Part shown: in pieces, positions 45,253-53,671 of the stretch
How positions within the stretch are numbered: position 1 is the first letter of the stretch
Layout of the letters: each line of letters opens with the position of its first letter
DNA from: Zunongwangia mangrovi
GTDB lineage: Bacteria > Bacteroidota > Bacteroidia > Flavobacteriales > Flavobacteriaceae
NCBI RefSeq assembly: GCF_900112105.1
Contig: NZ_FOKV01000008.1
Location: 62,001 to 126,000 of the forward strand
Direction of reading: 5' to 3'
DNA length: 64,000 nucleotides
The notes under the pieces: generated by a model
What the model was told of the DNA's origin: nothing
Database searches by the model: none
What the model saw: the letters and a program-made list of their open reading frames with translations, nothing else
Program-made: the position numbers and the translations under genes

Positions 45253-45960
45253 TTAATCATTTTTAAGCGTAAGTTTTGCTAAATAATCGTAGTGCTCGCC
45301 TTCAACGATCAATTCGCAATTAAAATTGTGCTTTTGGGCCGCTAATTTAAGCAAATTGAAATCTAAGTAAAGCCATGGGAAATAATCTGATTTTTCTCCC
45401 TTGTAACTTATACGAAAATCGATCTCTCCTATATATTTACGATCTAAATCCTCGTTTGGCTCTTCTTCATCTTCTAAAAAGCTAAGATCTGATGAATCGA
45501 TAAGTATCTGCCCGCCGGGTTTCAGGATCTCTTGGCAGATACTTAGAAAGTTATCGGTATTGATAAGGTTTCCAATAATCCCGGTGCCATTCATCAAGAA
45601 TAATAGCGTGTCATATTGACCAATTTCAGCATAAAAGTCTTTTACTTCAGCATTTATTACTCCGCGTTCTTTGGCAATTTCAATCGCCCCTTCAGAAGTA
45701 TCAATAGCTTTTACTTTTATATCTTTTTGCTGAAGATAAAGTGCATGACTTCCGGCACCGCAACCTACATCCAACACATTACCATAGGCAAGTGTAAGCG
45801 CTTTTTGTTCGGTTTTAGGCATTTCAGCAAATTCTCTAAACAAGTATTTAATTGCGATCTCATCATCATCAAAATCTGGCGAATGCACTTCAATAGGAGT
45901 TGCATCTTTTTCGAAATAATAGGCTTTCATTGCCATTCCGAAGATATCTTTTTCCTTCAT
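45253..45960 (-). CDS. Class I SAM-dependent methyltransferase
   Basis: A 235-residue methyltransferase with motif I NVLDVGCGAGSHALYL (about 61-76), KAIDTSEGAIEIAKERG (about 84-100) and LLFLMNGTGII (about 119-129). The N-terminal 60 residues with an FREFAEMPKTEQ segment are typical of an uncharacterised group. The start ATG at 45960 is 20 nt from the divergent cysteine-cluster gene, so both promoters must be compressed. Substrate unknown. Confidence 0.8.
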   Translation of the reverse strand: MKEKDIFGMAMKAYYFEKDATPIEVHSPDFDDDEIAIKYLFREFAEMPKTEQKALTLAYGNVLDVGCGAGSHALYLQQKDIKVKAIDTSEGAIEIAKERGVINAEVKDFYAEIGQYDTLLFLMNGTGIIGNLINTDNFLSICQEILKPGGQILIDSSDLSFLEDEEEPNEDLDRKYIGEIDFRISYKGEKSDYFPWLYLDFNLLKLAAQKHNFNCELIVEGEHYDYLAKLTLKND

Positions 45961-45968
45961 AATCTTAT

Positions 45969-45976
45969 TATCTTTG
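45969..45976 (+). promoter_or_regulatory. -7 promoter box abutting the start codon of the cysteine-cluster gene
   Basis: TATCTTTG is a perfect TAnnTTTG. Transcription would begin around 45980-45984, essentially at the ATG, implying a leaderless or nearly leaderless mRNA. No TTG is found at the -33 distance. Confidence 0.45.
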
Positions 45977-45980
45977 CGGC

Positions 45981-46475
45981 ATGCAGGAAATTTTAAAAGA
46001 GCTGCCGGGAAAGGCCAAAGATAAGCAGAAGGAAAATAAAAAGTTTTTTTCTAAGCTAAAGAAACGTCCACCTAAAGATTTAGACGTTAAAATGCAGCAA
46101 ATGCACGAGGAAGAATTCTCCCGTACTAAATGTTTAGACTGTGCAAATTGCTGCAAAACTACCGGGCCACTTTTTACCAATAAGGATATAGAGCGTATTA
46201 GTAAGTTTTTAAAATTGAAGCCACAACAATTTATCGATCAATATCTTCGAGTAGATGAGGATAAAGATTATGTGTTGCAAAATGTTCCCTGTACTTTTTT
46301 AGGTCATGATAATTATTGCTTAATCTATGATGTACGGCCAAAGGCGTGCCGTGAATATCCGCATACCGATAGAAAAGACTTTCATAAAATATCGAATCTT
46401 ACCATTAAGAATACTGCGATTTGTCCTGCTGCTTATAATATTGTAGAAGAAATGAAACGCCGAATTAAAGTTTAA
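45981..46475 (+). CDS. YkgJ/CxxCxxCC-type cysteine-cluster protein
   Basis: A 164-residue member of the UPF0153/YkgJ family, thought to bind zinc or an iron-sulfur cluster. The core is CLDCANCCKTTGP (about residues 52-64), with CTFLGHDNYCLIYDVRPKACREYP (about 95-118, quoted in part) and a final CPAAY. The Lys-rich N-terminus (residues 1-45) is an extension. The -7 like box TATCTTTG at 45969-45976 ends only 4 nt before the ATG. Confidence 0.85.
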   Translation: MQEILKELPGKAKDKQKENKKFFSKLKKRPPKDLDVKMQQMHEEEFSRTKCLDCANCCKTTGPLFTNKDIERISKFLKLKPQQFIDQYLRVDEDKDYVLQNVPCTFLGHDNYCLIYDVRPKACREYPHTDRKDFHKISNLTIKNTAICPAAYNIVEEMKRRIKV

Positions 46476-46490
46476 ATTCGGTAATTTTAA

Positions 46491-47114
46491 TTATAATTTT
46501 TCTCCGATAAATCGAAGCACAGATCCCGTGCCGTTGTGGTATAAGCCTTCGTTTAGCGCAATGGGTTTTTCCTCTAGAAAATTGACTTTAAAATCTTTAA
46601 AATCCTGCTGAATCTCTGCTTTAGAAAATAAAGTTTCCTGGTCTCTTGGGCCACCAACATTAGGATTCTCATTTCTAAATTTAAGGTGGTTTTCTCCAAA
46701 ACCTTCAAAAATTATATGTCCGCCGGGTTTAAGAAGTTCTGCTAAAAAAGCATGGTATTTTCCACGAATATCGGCTGGAAAATGGGCGTAGATCAAAGCG
46801 ATCACATCAAATTGTTCAGACTTAAAACCAAGATCGGGTAAATTACCAACTCTGTAATCGATACTTGCCTGTTTTGATCTTGCAAGCTTTTGCGCCTTAT
46901 TTTTAGCAGCTGTACTAATGTCGAAAGCAGCTACGTCCCAGCCATTTTTAGCGGCAAAAACAGCATTTCTACCCTCGCCTTCAGCGCCGAATAAAATTTT
47001 GCCGGTTTTGAAATTTTGTAATTGTTGCGCTAAAAACGTATTAGGTTCTACTCCGTATGCATAATCTTTTTTATTAAAACGATCTTCCCATCGCTGTAGC
47101 CAGTCGTTTTCCAT
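46491..47114 (-). CDS. Class I SAM-dependent methyltransferase (TehB/UbiE-like small type)
   Basis: A 207-residue enzyme. Motif I is GKILFGAEGEGRNAVFAA (about 34-51), VAAFDISTAAKNKAQKLA follows (about 58-75), and FDVIALIYAHFPADIRGKYH (about 103-122, quoted in part) is like the thiopurine/tellurite methyltransferase group. GAEGEGRNA is the form seen in TehB-type proteins. It lies 11 nt downstream of the DUF1343 lipoprotein and may share a transcript. Substrate unknown. Confidence 0.8.
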   Translation of the reverse strand: MENDWLQRWEDRFNKKDYAYGVEPNTFLAQQLQNFKTGKILFGAEGEGRNAVFAAKNGWDVAAFDISTAAKNKAQKLARSKQASIDYRVGNLPDLGFKSEQFDVIALIYAHFPADIRGKYHAFLAELLKPGGHIIFEGFGENHLKFRNENPNVGGPRDQETLFSKAEIQQDFKDFKVNFLEEKPIALNEGLYHNGTGSVLRFIGEKL

Positions 47115-47125
47115 AGCGCTTTACA

Positions 47126-48373
47126 TTATTCGTATAACAAGTATTTTTCGCGTTTCGTTTCAAATTCTGCTAAACCATCTTGCCATGTTGCTCTAATTTC
47201 TTCTGCGCTTAATCCATTTTCAATTTGTAGCTGAAGTTTTTTGGTACCTGCAAGTTTGGTGAAGAAACTATTAAAGAATTCGGCTTTATTTTCGGTATTA
47301 TTGTAAGCTTTTATTAGCCATTCTAAATTAAGCTGATCTAAATATTTATTATTGCTAAGATCTTCTCCAAAGCATTTTTTATCTAAATGTTTAGGATTTT
47401 TAGCCCCTTCCATCGATTTTGGTGTGTAGCTATACGAAAAGGCTTCATTATTTAAAAAAGGAGAGCCAAAAACCTGAAATTGCTTGTTGGTTCCGCGACC
47501 TGCGTTAACATTGGTACCTTCAAAAAAGCACAAGCTGGGATATAAATTTATAGATTTATCGTTAGGTAAATTAGGTGAAGGTTTTACTGGTAAACTATAT
47601 TTCTTTTGATGATCGTATGCACTCATTTTTATCACTTCAAGATTACAGCTAATGCCGTCTTTTAGCCAGTTTTCCCCATTGATCATCTTTGCATATTCAC
47701 CCATTGTTAGTCCGTGTACGGTTGGTATTGGATGCATACCTACAAAACTTTTGTATTCCTTTTCTAGAATAGGGCCATCAACATAATGTCCGTTAGGATT
47801 AGGACGATCAAAAACCAAAAGTTGAATGTCGTTTTCTGCGCAGGCTTCCATCACGTAATGCAGTGAAGAAATGTAAGTGTAAAAGCGAGCACCAACATCC
47901 TGCAGGTCAAATATTAAAACATCGATATCTTTAAGTTGCTCTGGTTTTGGTTTTTTATTACTTCCGTAGAGAGAAATCACCGGCAAACCTGTTTTTGGAT
48001 CTTTTCCATCCTCTATTTTTTCGCCCGCATCAGCTTTTCCTCTAAAACCATGTTCTGGAGCAAAAACTTTTACCAGGTCTACGTTTAGCGCTAAAAGGGA
48101 ATCAACCAGATGAACAGATTTTTTATCTTTATTTAAAACTAAAGAAGATTGATTACCAACTAGTCCTACCTTTTTACCGTGTAGCATTGGCATGTAGAGT
48201 TCTGTTCTATTTGCCCCAACCACTATTTCTTCTATAGTTTCTTCGGAATTTACGCTATCCTGTTTTTTTTCAGAAGAAGCTTCCGTTTTATTTTTATCAG
48301 CTTCGATGTTTCCGCAGGAAAGAATTGCGATAAGACTGAATAAAAATGTACTTTTGAACAACCGGTTAATCAT
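47126..48373 (-). CDS. DUF1343 exo-beta-N-acetylmuramidase (NamZ-like) lipoprotein
   Basis: A 415-residue exported lipoprotein. The ATG at 48373 gives MINRLFKSTFLFSLIAILSCG, a signal peptide with lipobox and Cys20. A longer open frame to 48589 exists but is antisense to the permease gene and is rejected. The DUF1343 core has KVGLVGNQSSLV, FAPEHGFRGKADAGE, VISLYG, VLIFDLQDVGARFYTYIS and VFDRPNPNG in order. NamZ enzymes remove MurNAc from non-reducing ends of muropeptide glycans, so a role in peptidoglycan turnover is likely. Confidence 0.88.
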   Translation of the reverse strand: MINRLFKSTFLFSLIAILSCGNIEADKNKTEASSEKKQDSVNSEETIEEIVVGANRTELYMPMLHGKKVGLVGNQSSLVLNKDKKSVHLVDSLLALNVDLVKVFAPEHGFRGKADAGEKIEDGKDPKTGLPVISLYGSNKKPKPEQLKDIDVLIFDLQDVGARFYTYISSLHYVMEACAENDIQLLVFDRPNPNGHYVDGPILEKEYKSFVGMHPIPTVHGLTMGEYAKMINGENWLKDGISCNLEVIKMSAYDHQKKYSLPVKPSPNLPNDKSINLYPSLCFFEGTNVNAGRGTNKQFQVFGSPFLNNEAFSYSYTPKSMEGAKNPKHLDKKCFGEDLSNNKYLDQLNLEWLIKAYNNTENKAEFFNSFFTKLAGTKKLQLQIENGLSAEEIRATWQDGLAEFETKREKYLLYE

Positions 48374-48386
48374 ATAATTGTAGCTC

Positions 48387-49619
48387 TTGAATTTCGAATT
48401 ATTTGTAGTTAAGCGTTTAATTAACGCCAATAAAGATAAAAGTAGTATTTCCTCTCCTATAATAAAAATTGCGATCACTGCAATTGCTATTGGAGTGATT
48501 ATGATGCTGGTATCTTTTGCTACAGGATTGGGATTACAAGGAAAAATTAGAGATAAAATTGCCGCTTTTAACGGGCATATTATTGTCACTAATTACGATA
48601 ACAATAATAGTGAGATCACTTTAGAACCGGTGTCTAAAGACCAGGATTTTTATCCAGATTTTAATACTGTTGAAGGTATAAAACATGTGCAGGCGACGGC
48701 AACCAAAGCAGGGATCATAAGAACTGCAGACGATTTTGAAGGTGTTGTTGTTAAAGGTGTTGGTGAAGATTACAACTGGTCGTATTTTAAAGACTTTTTA
48801 GTTGAAGGAAAATTACCCGATTATTCATCAAATCTTAATGATGAGGTTTTAATTTCCAGATATCTTGCAGATAGACTTCAATTAAATATTGGAGATCGTG
48901 CGCCCACTTATTTTGTAAGAGAAGGAAGAGAGCGCCCTTTTGTTCGTGGTTTTAAGATCGTGGGAATTTATGATTCAGGTTTTCAGGATTTTGACGAATT
49001 GTATGTAATTGCAGATATACGCCACGTTCAAAAACTAAATGCTTGGGAAGACAATGAAGTTGGGAGTTTCGAAATTTTTATCGACGATTTTGATAAGTTA
49101 GATGAAAAGTGGAACGAAGTATACCTAAACACAGGATCCTTCTTGGATGCACAACATATTGGCCAGAAATACTATAATATTTTTGAATGGCTTTCTCTTT
49201 TCGATTTTAATATTGCGCTAATTATAGGGATCATGATTTTGGTTGCGGGGATAAATATGATCACAGCTTTGTTAGTCCTTATTTTAGAGCGTACTCAAAT
49301 GATCGGTATCTTTAAAGCCTTAGGAACCCAGGATTGGTCAATTAGAAAGATGTTTTTATATAACGCTGGTTATCTAATTTTACTCGGCTTGTTTTGGGGG
49401 AATGTGATTGGTTTAGGAATACTTTTTATTCAGAAATATTTTAAATTGATACCGCTAAATCCAGAAACTTATTACGTGAGCGAAGTACCAATTGATATAA
49501 GTTGGGATTATATCCTGGCGGTAAATGTAGGGACGCTTATTCTTTGTATGCTAATGTTACTTATACCGTCGATGATCATTTCAAAAATATCACCGGTAAA
49601 ATCGATAAAATTCGAGTAA
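48387..49619 (+). CDS. ABC transporter permease, LolC/LolE-type (FtsX fold)
   Basis: A 410-residue inner-membrane protein with a MacB/LolCE layout: TM1 about 22-48 (IKIAITAIAIGVIMMLVSFATGLGLQG partly quoted), a periplasmic domain to about 265, then TM2-TM4 in the FtsX domain (about 270-405), with RTQMIGIFKALGTQDWSIRKMFLYNAGYLI typical of the coupling helix. The start is TTG at 48387 (MNFELFVVKRLI), which agrees with the family N-terminus. The start lies 13 nt from the divergent lipoprotein start. The ATPase partner is not adjacent; the MacB/LolD-like one at the window start cannot be assigned to it. Confidence 0.87.
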   Translation: MNFELFVVKRLINANKDKSSISSPIIKIAITAIAIGVIMMLVSFATGLGLQGKIRDKIAAFNGHIIVTNYDNNNSEITLEPVSKDQDFYPDFNTVEGIKHVQATATKAGIIRTADDFEGVVVKGVGEDYNWSYFKDFLVEGKLPDYSSNLNDEVLISRYLADRLQLNIGDRAPTYFVREGRERPFVRGFKIVGIYDSGFQDFDELYVIADIRHVQKLNAWEDNEVGSFEIFIDDFDKLDEKWNEVYLNTGSFLDAQHIGQKYYNIFEWLSLFDFNIALIIGIMILVAGINMITALLVLILERTQMIGIFKALGTQDWSIRKMFLYNAGYLILLGLFWGNVIGLGILFIQKYFKLIPLNPETYYVSEVPIDISWDYILAVNVGTLILCMLMLLIPSMIISKISPVKSIKFE

Positions 49620-49710
49620 AATTTATCGAATATTGGGTGCTAATATTGCAGGTTTTTTTACCTTTTTTCTTCGGAATACATCTTGACTTTCTAAATAAGC
49701 AGAAATGATC

Positions 49711-49808
49711 TTTATTGGCACCGCCAAAGGCTTAATATTTCGATGCTTGACATGAAATTAAAAATTTGTTTTCAAAGAATGTCTCTAGGTCTTCCCCGAG
49801 GTAGCTTA
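49711..49808 (-). repeat. Hairpin-rich intergenic repeat, copy 2
   Basis: A 98-nt relative of 39617-39716. The first 20 nt are identical, and the rest aligns with the same order of dyads, though dyad 2 (CGATGCTTGACATG) is decayed. Dyad 3, CTCTAGGTCTTCCCCGAG, is better paired. It also ends in the TAA stop codon of a minus-strand gene, here the NlpE-like gene. Confidence 0.75.
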
Positions 49809-50267
49809 CTTCATGATCGAATCTTTCGAGATCATACGTAAAGAGTAAGTTTTACTGCTGTCTTTTTTTATTCGGGCAATTTCAGGATCTTTCCAGGATA
49901 TGACATTATCAGAAATTCTGAATTTTTGATTATTAAGAATAATTAACGAATCATTCTCACTCCACTGATATTTTCCAGTTTCCGTTTTAATTTCACCGGG
50001 AGTATCATCATTGCCATTATAATTCTTTACGATTCGATAAGAACCGTCTTCGTTTAGATGTAGTTTAACGATGATTCCACTGCAATCTACGCATGGTAAA
50101 GTTACCTGGTAAACACCGGTGTAATCCCACTTTTTCTTAGGGCTCTTCTCTTCCCACTCAGTTTGTGCATCCTGTTTACTTTCTTTCTTTTCATCCTGGC
50201 AGGAAACATTAAATAATAAAGTGGTAATCCCAAGAAATATAACCTGTTGTGCAATAAAATTCCTCAT
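49806..50267 (-). CDS. NlpE-like copper-resistance/envelope stress lipoprotein
   Basis: A 153-residue lipoprotein: signal sequence with VSC lipobox (Cys about 23), a charged spacer, then the NlpE N-terminal domain with GVYQVTLPCVDCSGI (about 51-65). The CxxC pair matches the family's metal-responsive or disulfide motif. In E. coli NlpE senses envelope stress and activates Cpx; here only the first domain is present, so the role may be metal binding. It has a good promoter, TACTTTTG at 50281-50288 on the minus strand. Confidence 0.83.
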   Translation of the reverse strand: MRNFIAQQVIFLGITTLLFNVSCQDEKKESKQDAQTEWEEKSPKKKWDYTGVYQVTLPCVDCSGIIVKLHLNEDGSYRIVKNYNGNDDTPGEIKTETGKYQWSENDSLIILNNQKFRISDNVISWKDPEIARIKKDSSKTYSLRMISKDSIMK

Positions 50268-50280
50268 GATTTTTTTTGCG

Positions 50281-50309
50281 CAAAAGTATATCGATTTTCA
50301 GAATTACAA
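50281..50309 (-). promoter_or_regulatory. Promoter of the NlpE-like gene
   Basis: Read on the minus strand: TTG (50309-50307), 18 nt, then TACTTTTG (50288-50281), a full match to TAnnTTTG. The start would be near 50276, giving a leader under 12 nt before the ATG at 50267. Confidence 0.6.
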
Positions 50310-50406
50310 ATCTAAATAATTACTAAAATTTAAGCCGAAGTTTTAATTTTTCTTAAACAGAATTATCCTTTTGGATTCCCTACATTGTGAATTCAAAAAA
50401 AATTGA

Positions 50407-51384
50407 ATGACCTACGTCGAGAATATTTTAGAAACCATTGGAAATACTCCTTTGGTGAAAATGAACAAACTCACTGCTGAAATTGATGCCTTAGTTCTGG
50501 CGAAATATGAAACTTTTAATCCGGGTAATTCTGTTAAAGATCGTATGGCTTTAAAAATGCTGGAAGAAGCTGAAGCGAAAGGACTAATAAAACCAGGCGG
50601 AACCATAATTGAAGGAACCAGCGGAAATACCGGGATGGGACTCGCGCTTGCTGCGATCGTAAAAGGATACAAAATGGTTTGTGTAATGTCTGATAAACAG
50701 AGCAAAGAAAAAATGGACATTCTTAAAGCGGTTGGAAGTGAAGTAGTAGTTTGTCCCACCGATGTAGCACCAGACGATCCGCAAAGTTATTATTCGGTAG
50801 CAAGAAGAATGGCCAATGAAACTCCAAATTCCTGGTATGTAAATCAATATGATAATCTTGCGAACTCAAAAGCGCATTACGAAAGTACCGGGCCAGAGAT
50901 CTGGAAACAAACAGATGGTAAGATCACACATTTCGTAGTTGGTGTTGGTACGGGCGGAACTATTTCTGGAGTTGGGAAATATCTAAAAGAGCAAAACCCA
51001 AATATCAAGATCTGGGGAATTGATACTTATGGTTCGGTATTTAAAAAGTATCACGAAACTGGCGAATTTGATGAAAATGAAATATATCCATATGTAACCG
51101 AGGGTATTGGAGAAGATATTTTGCCCAAGAACGTAGACTTTAGCGTTATCGATGGATTTACAAAAGTAACCGATAAAGATGCTGCGATCTACACGCGTAA
51201 ACTAGCCAGGGAAGAAGGCTTCTTTTTAGGGAATTCGGCTGGTGCAGCAGCTAAAGGATTATTACAATTAAAGGAATATTTTACTAAGGATGATGTGGTG
51301 GTCGTTTTATTTCACGATCATGGCAGTAGGTACGTAGGTAAGATGTTTAATGACGACTGGATGAAGCAACACGATTTTTTATAG
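50407..51384 (+). CDS. PLP-dependent cystathionine beta-synthase/cysteine synthase family enzyme
   Basis: A 325-residue fold-type II PLP enzyme. The Schiff-base Lys is in NPGNSVKDRMA (about 38-48); GTSGNTGMGLALAA (about 70-83) and VGTGGTISG bind the cofactor. Several regions are closer to cystathionine beta-synthase cores than to CysK: VSYY-like DDPQSYYSVARRM, WYVNQYDNLANSKAHY (about 142-157) and VTEGIGEDILP (about 224-234). C-terminal CBS domains are absent. It could make cysteine from O-acetylserine or cystathionine from homocysteine. The gene is monocistronic with a 187-bp gap after it. Confidence 0.85.
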   Translation: MTYVENILETIGNTPLVKMNKLTAEIDALVLAKYETFNPGNSVKDRMALKMLEEAEAKGLIKPGGTIIEGTSGNTGMGLALAAIVKGYKMVCVMSDKQSKEKMDILKAVGSEVVVCPTDVAPDDPQSYYSVARRMANETPNSWYVNQYDNLANSKAHYESTGPEIWKQTDGKITHFVVGVGTGGTISGVGKYLKEQNPNIKIWGIDTYGSVFKKYHETGEFDENEIYPYVTEGIGEDILPKNVDFSVIDGFTKVTDKDAAIYTRKLAREEGFFLGNSAGAAAKGLLQLKEYFTKDDVVVVLFHDHGSRYVGKMFNDDWMKQHDFL

Positions 51385-51571
51385 AAAATTGGCAATTGTT
51401 ACCCTACATCATTCACATTTAGCTTGGTAGACAACCTAAGGGCGAGCCTGTGAGGGATTTTTTTTAAAATCTTCTTTGTATTAAGGCATTCCTCGAAGTA
51501 TTTAATCTCGATTATCGAGTAAATAAAGCTAAAAGTAAAATTAAGAGTACAATAGTTTAAACTAATTATTT

Positions 51572-53659
51572 ATGAAAAAACATTACTTATTTGGTCTTTT
51601 ATTTCAATGCTTTGTAACAACATTATTAGCACAAAATGATGCTGATTTTCAAGTTTCAGTAGCAACTACAAATCCGTCTCAAGAGATCAACGATGCAGAA
51701 GCTGTAGTTAAAGTACAGGGAGGAAAACCGCCTTATCAGTACAAGTGGAGCCAAAAAGAAACACCTTTAGATGCCAAAAAAGCAACTGGTTTTATCGAAG
51801 GTTTAGAGCATAAGGTTACGGTAACCGATGCAAATGACAATGAAGTAGAGAAAACTTTCAAGATCGAAGCAACTTCGATGACAGAGAAAGTAAATAGTCG
51901 TGCACAACCAGCGGTAGATTTTTTAGAAGGAATTTTATTCTGGGATCCATTCGAACCATTGGGGATTTATGATCCTGTGGTATATACCGATGAAAGACCA
52001 ATTTTAATTCCCGAATTTGATGCAAAAACCGAGCAAAAATATACGCTTAAAAGCTGGTTAATCGATGATGGAGAAAAGATTGCTGAAGGCGACAAGATCG
52101 CTGTAGTACAAAAAGGAAGTGAAGAAATTCCTGTTTACGCTCCTTCAGACGGAACTTTAAACCATAGTGTCGATGAAAGCGTTGCCATTTTTGATCCAAA
52201 TGATAAAGAAGATGTTATCGAGCAAAATGCGCATCAGGTCGCGATGATCACTTACGATTCTCCTCAGCCTGTTTTACATCCAAATGGTGAAGTTCGCAAA
52301 AACTCAATTCCTTTTATCGTGATCTGGTTGATCCTGGGCAGCATATTTTTTACGTTTCGTCTTGGGTTTATAAACGTAAGAGGTTTTACACACTCTATAG
52401 ATTTGGCCAAAGGGAAATTTGATAATCCAGATGCTCCCGGGAGAATTAGACATTTTGAAGCAATGACCACGGCAGTTTCAGCAACAGTTGGTTTAGGAAA
52501 TATCGCCGGGGTAGCTGTGGCGATTTCTCTGGGAGGAGCAGGAGCTACTTTTTGGATGTTTATAGCAGGGTTTTTCGCGATGTCCTTAAAGTTTGTAGAA
52601 TGTACACTTGGTGTAAAGTATCGACATATTAATGAAGAAGGCCGAATTTTTGGTGGCCCCATGAATTACCTGCGCTACGGTTTAGAGAAAAGAAATATGA
52701 AAGGTGTTGGTAAAGCACTTGCTATTCTATTTGCTGTTTTGGGTGTTGGCGCTTCTTTTGGCGGCGGTAATATGATTCAATCAAACCAGGCATTTAAAAT
52801 TGTTTCAGATCAGATTCCGTTTTTAGAAGGTAACGGATTTTGGTTTGGATTAGGTTTCGCTGTTTTGGTTGGGATTGTAATCATTGGCGGAATTAACAGC
52901 ATCGCGAAAGTGACCGGTAAAGTAGTGCCGTTTATGGCGCTGGTTTATATTTTAGGTTGTTTTGTGGTAATTGGAACCAATATCGAAAATATTGGAAATG
53001 CATTTCACGCGATTGTTGATGGGGCATTTTCAGCGAGTGCGATGAAAGGTGGTTTTATAGGGGTTTTAATTGTTGGATTGCAACGGGCAGCATTTTCCAG
53101 TGAGGCCGGTGTGGGATCTGCGGCGATCGCGCATAGTGCGTCAAAAACCAAAAATCCTATTGCAGATGGGTTCACATCTTTAGTAGAACCATTTATCGAT
53201 ACTATGGTAGTTTGTACAATGACCGCTTTAGTGCTAATATTTACCGGGATGCACGAAGTTGATAGTATGGGTGGTGTAGAACTTACTGCAGATGCTTTTG
53301 GTAGTGTGATCTCTTGGTTTCCTGCTGTATTGGCTTTTGCGGTTTTCTTATTTGCATTTTCTACTATGGTTTCTTGGTCGTATTACGGCATGCGTTCTTG
53401 GACCTATCTTTTTGGAAGAAGTAAAAAGTCTGAACTTATTTATAAAATAATGTTCTTGTTATTTGTGATCGTAGGAGCTTCTGTAAGTCTTGGTGCGGTG
53501 CTTAGTTTCTCTGATATGATGATCTTAGCAATGTCGTTCCCTAATATTATCGGACTTTATGTGATGTCTTCTGAAATTCGGGGCGATCTTAAGAACTATA
53601 TGAAACGCTTACGTAATAACGAGATCTTTATTAATCCAAAATTTAGAGAATCCGATTAA
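51572..53659 (+). CDS. Sodium:alanine symporter (AGCS) with exported N-terminal SprB- and lipoyl-like domains
   Basis: A 695-residue fusion. Residues 1-20 are a signal peptide. About 28-100 resemble an SprB repeat (KVQGGKPPYQYKWS, VTVTDANDN). A linker with FWDPFEPLGIYDPVVY follows (123-138). About 155-205 look like a lipoyl/biotinyl barrel: SWLIDDGEKIAEGDKIAVV, PVYAPSDGTLNHSV. About 245-690 are the AGCS transporter: [42 protein letters not shown], and [19 protein letters not shown]-like segments (quoted in part). The AGCS core imports alanine or glycine with Na+. The barrel lacks the DKA lysine motif of lipoylated domains. Start is the ATG before the signal peptide. Confidence 0.88.
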   Translation: MKKHYLFGLLFQCFVTTLLAQNDADFQVSVATTNPSQEINDAEAVVKVQGGKPPYQYKWSQKETPLDAKKATGFIEGLEHKVTVTDANDNEVEKTFKIEATSMTEKVNSRAQPAVDFLEGILFWDPFEPLGIYDPVVYTDERPILIPEFDAKTEQKYTLKSWLIDDGEKIAEGDKIAVVQKGSEEIPVYAPSDGTLNHSVDESVAIFDPNDKEDVIEQNAHQVAMITYDSPQPVLHPNGEVRKNSIPFIVIWLILGSIFFTFRLGFINVRGFTHSIDLAKGKFDNPDAPGRIRHFEAMTTAVSATVGLGNIAGVAVAISLGGAGATFWMFIAGFFAMSLKFVECTLGVKYRHINEEGRIFGGPMNYLRYGLEKRNMKGVGKALAILFAVLGVGASFGGGNMIQSNQAFKIVSDQIPFLEGNGFWFGLGFAVLVGIVIIGGINSIAKVTGKVVPFMALVYILGCFVVIGTNIENIGNAFHAIVDGAFSASAMKGGFIGVLIVGLQRAAFSSEAGVGSAAIAHSASKTKNPIADGFTSLVEPFIDTMVVCTMTALVLIFTGMHEVDSMGGVELTADAFGSVISWFPAVLAFAVFLFAFSTMVSWSYYGMRSWTYLFGRSKKSELIYKIMFLLFVIVGASVSLGAVLSFSDMMILAMSFPNIIGLYVMSSEIRGDLKNYMKRLRNNEIFINPKFRESD

Positions 53660-53671
53660 TTTATACGGAAT

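Noticed and set aside
48374-48589. N-terminal extension of the DUF1343 gene by 72 residues
   Set aside because: It is open but antisense to the permease gene, and it would hide a clear lipoprotein signal peptide that starts at 48373.
51400-51475. Intrinsic terminator after the cystathionine-synthase-like gene
   Set aside because: A T-run exists (about 51460-51466), but the only possible stem (TTCACA/TGTGAG) has a loop of over 30 nt; too weak to list.
52264-52662. Minus-strand open frame within the first symporter gene
   Set aside because: Shadow of the conserved transporter core; no recognisable domain.
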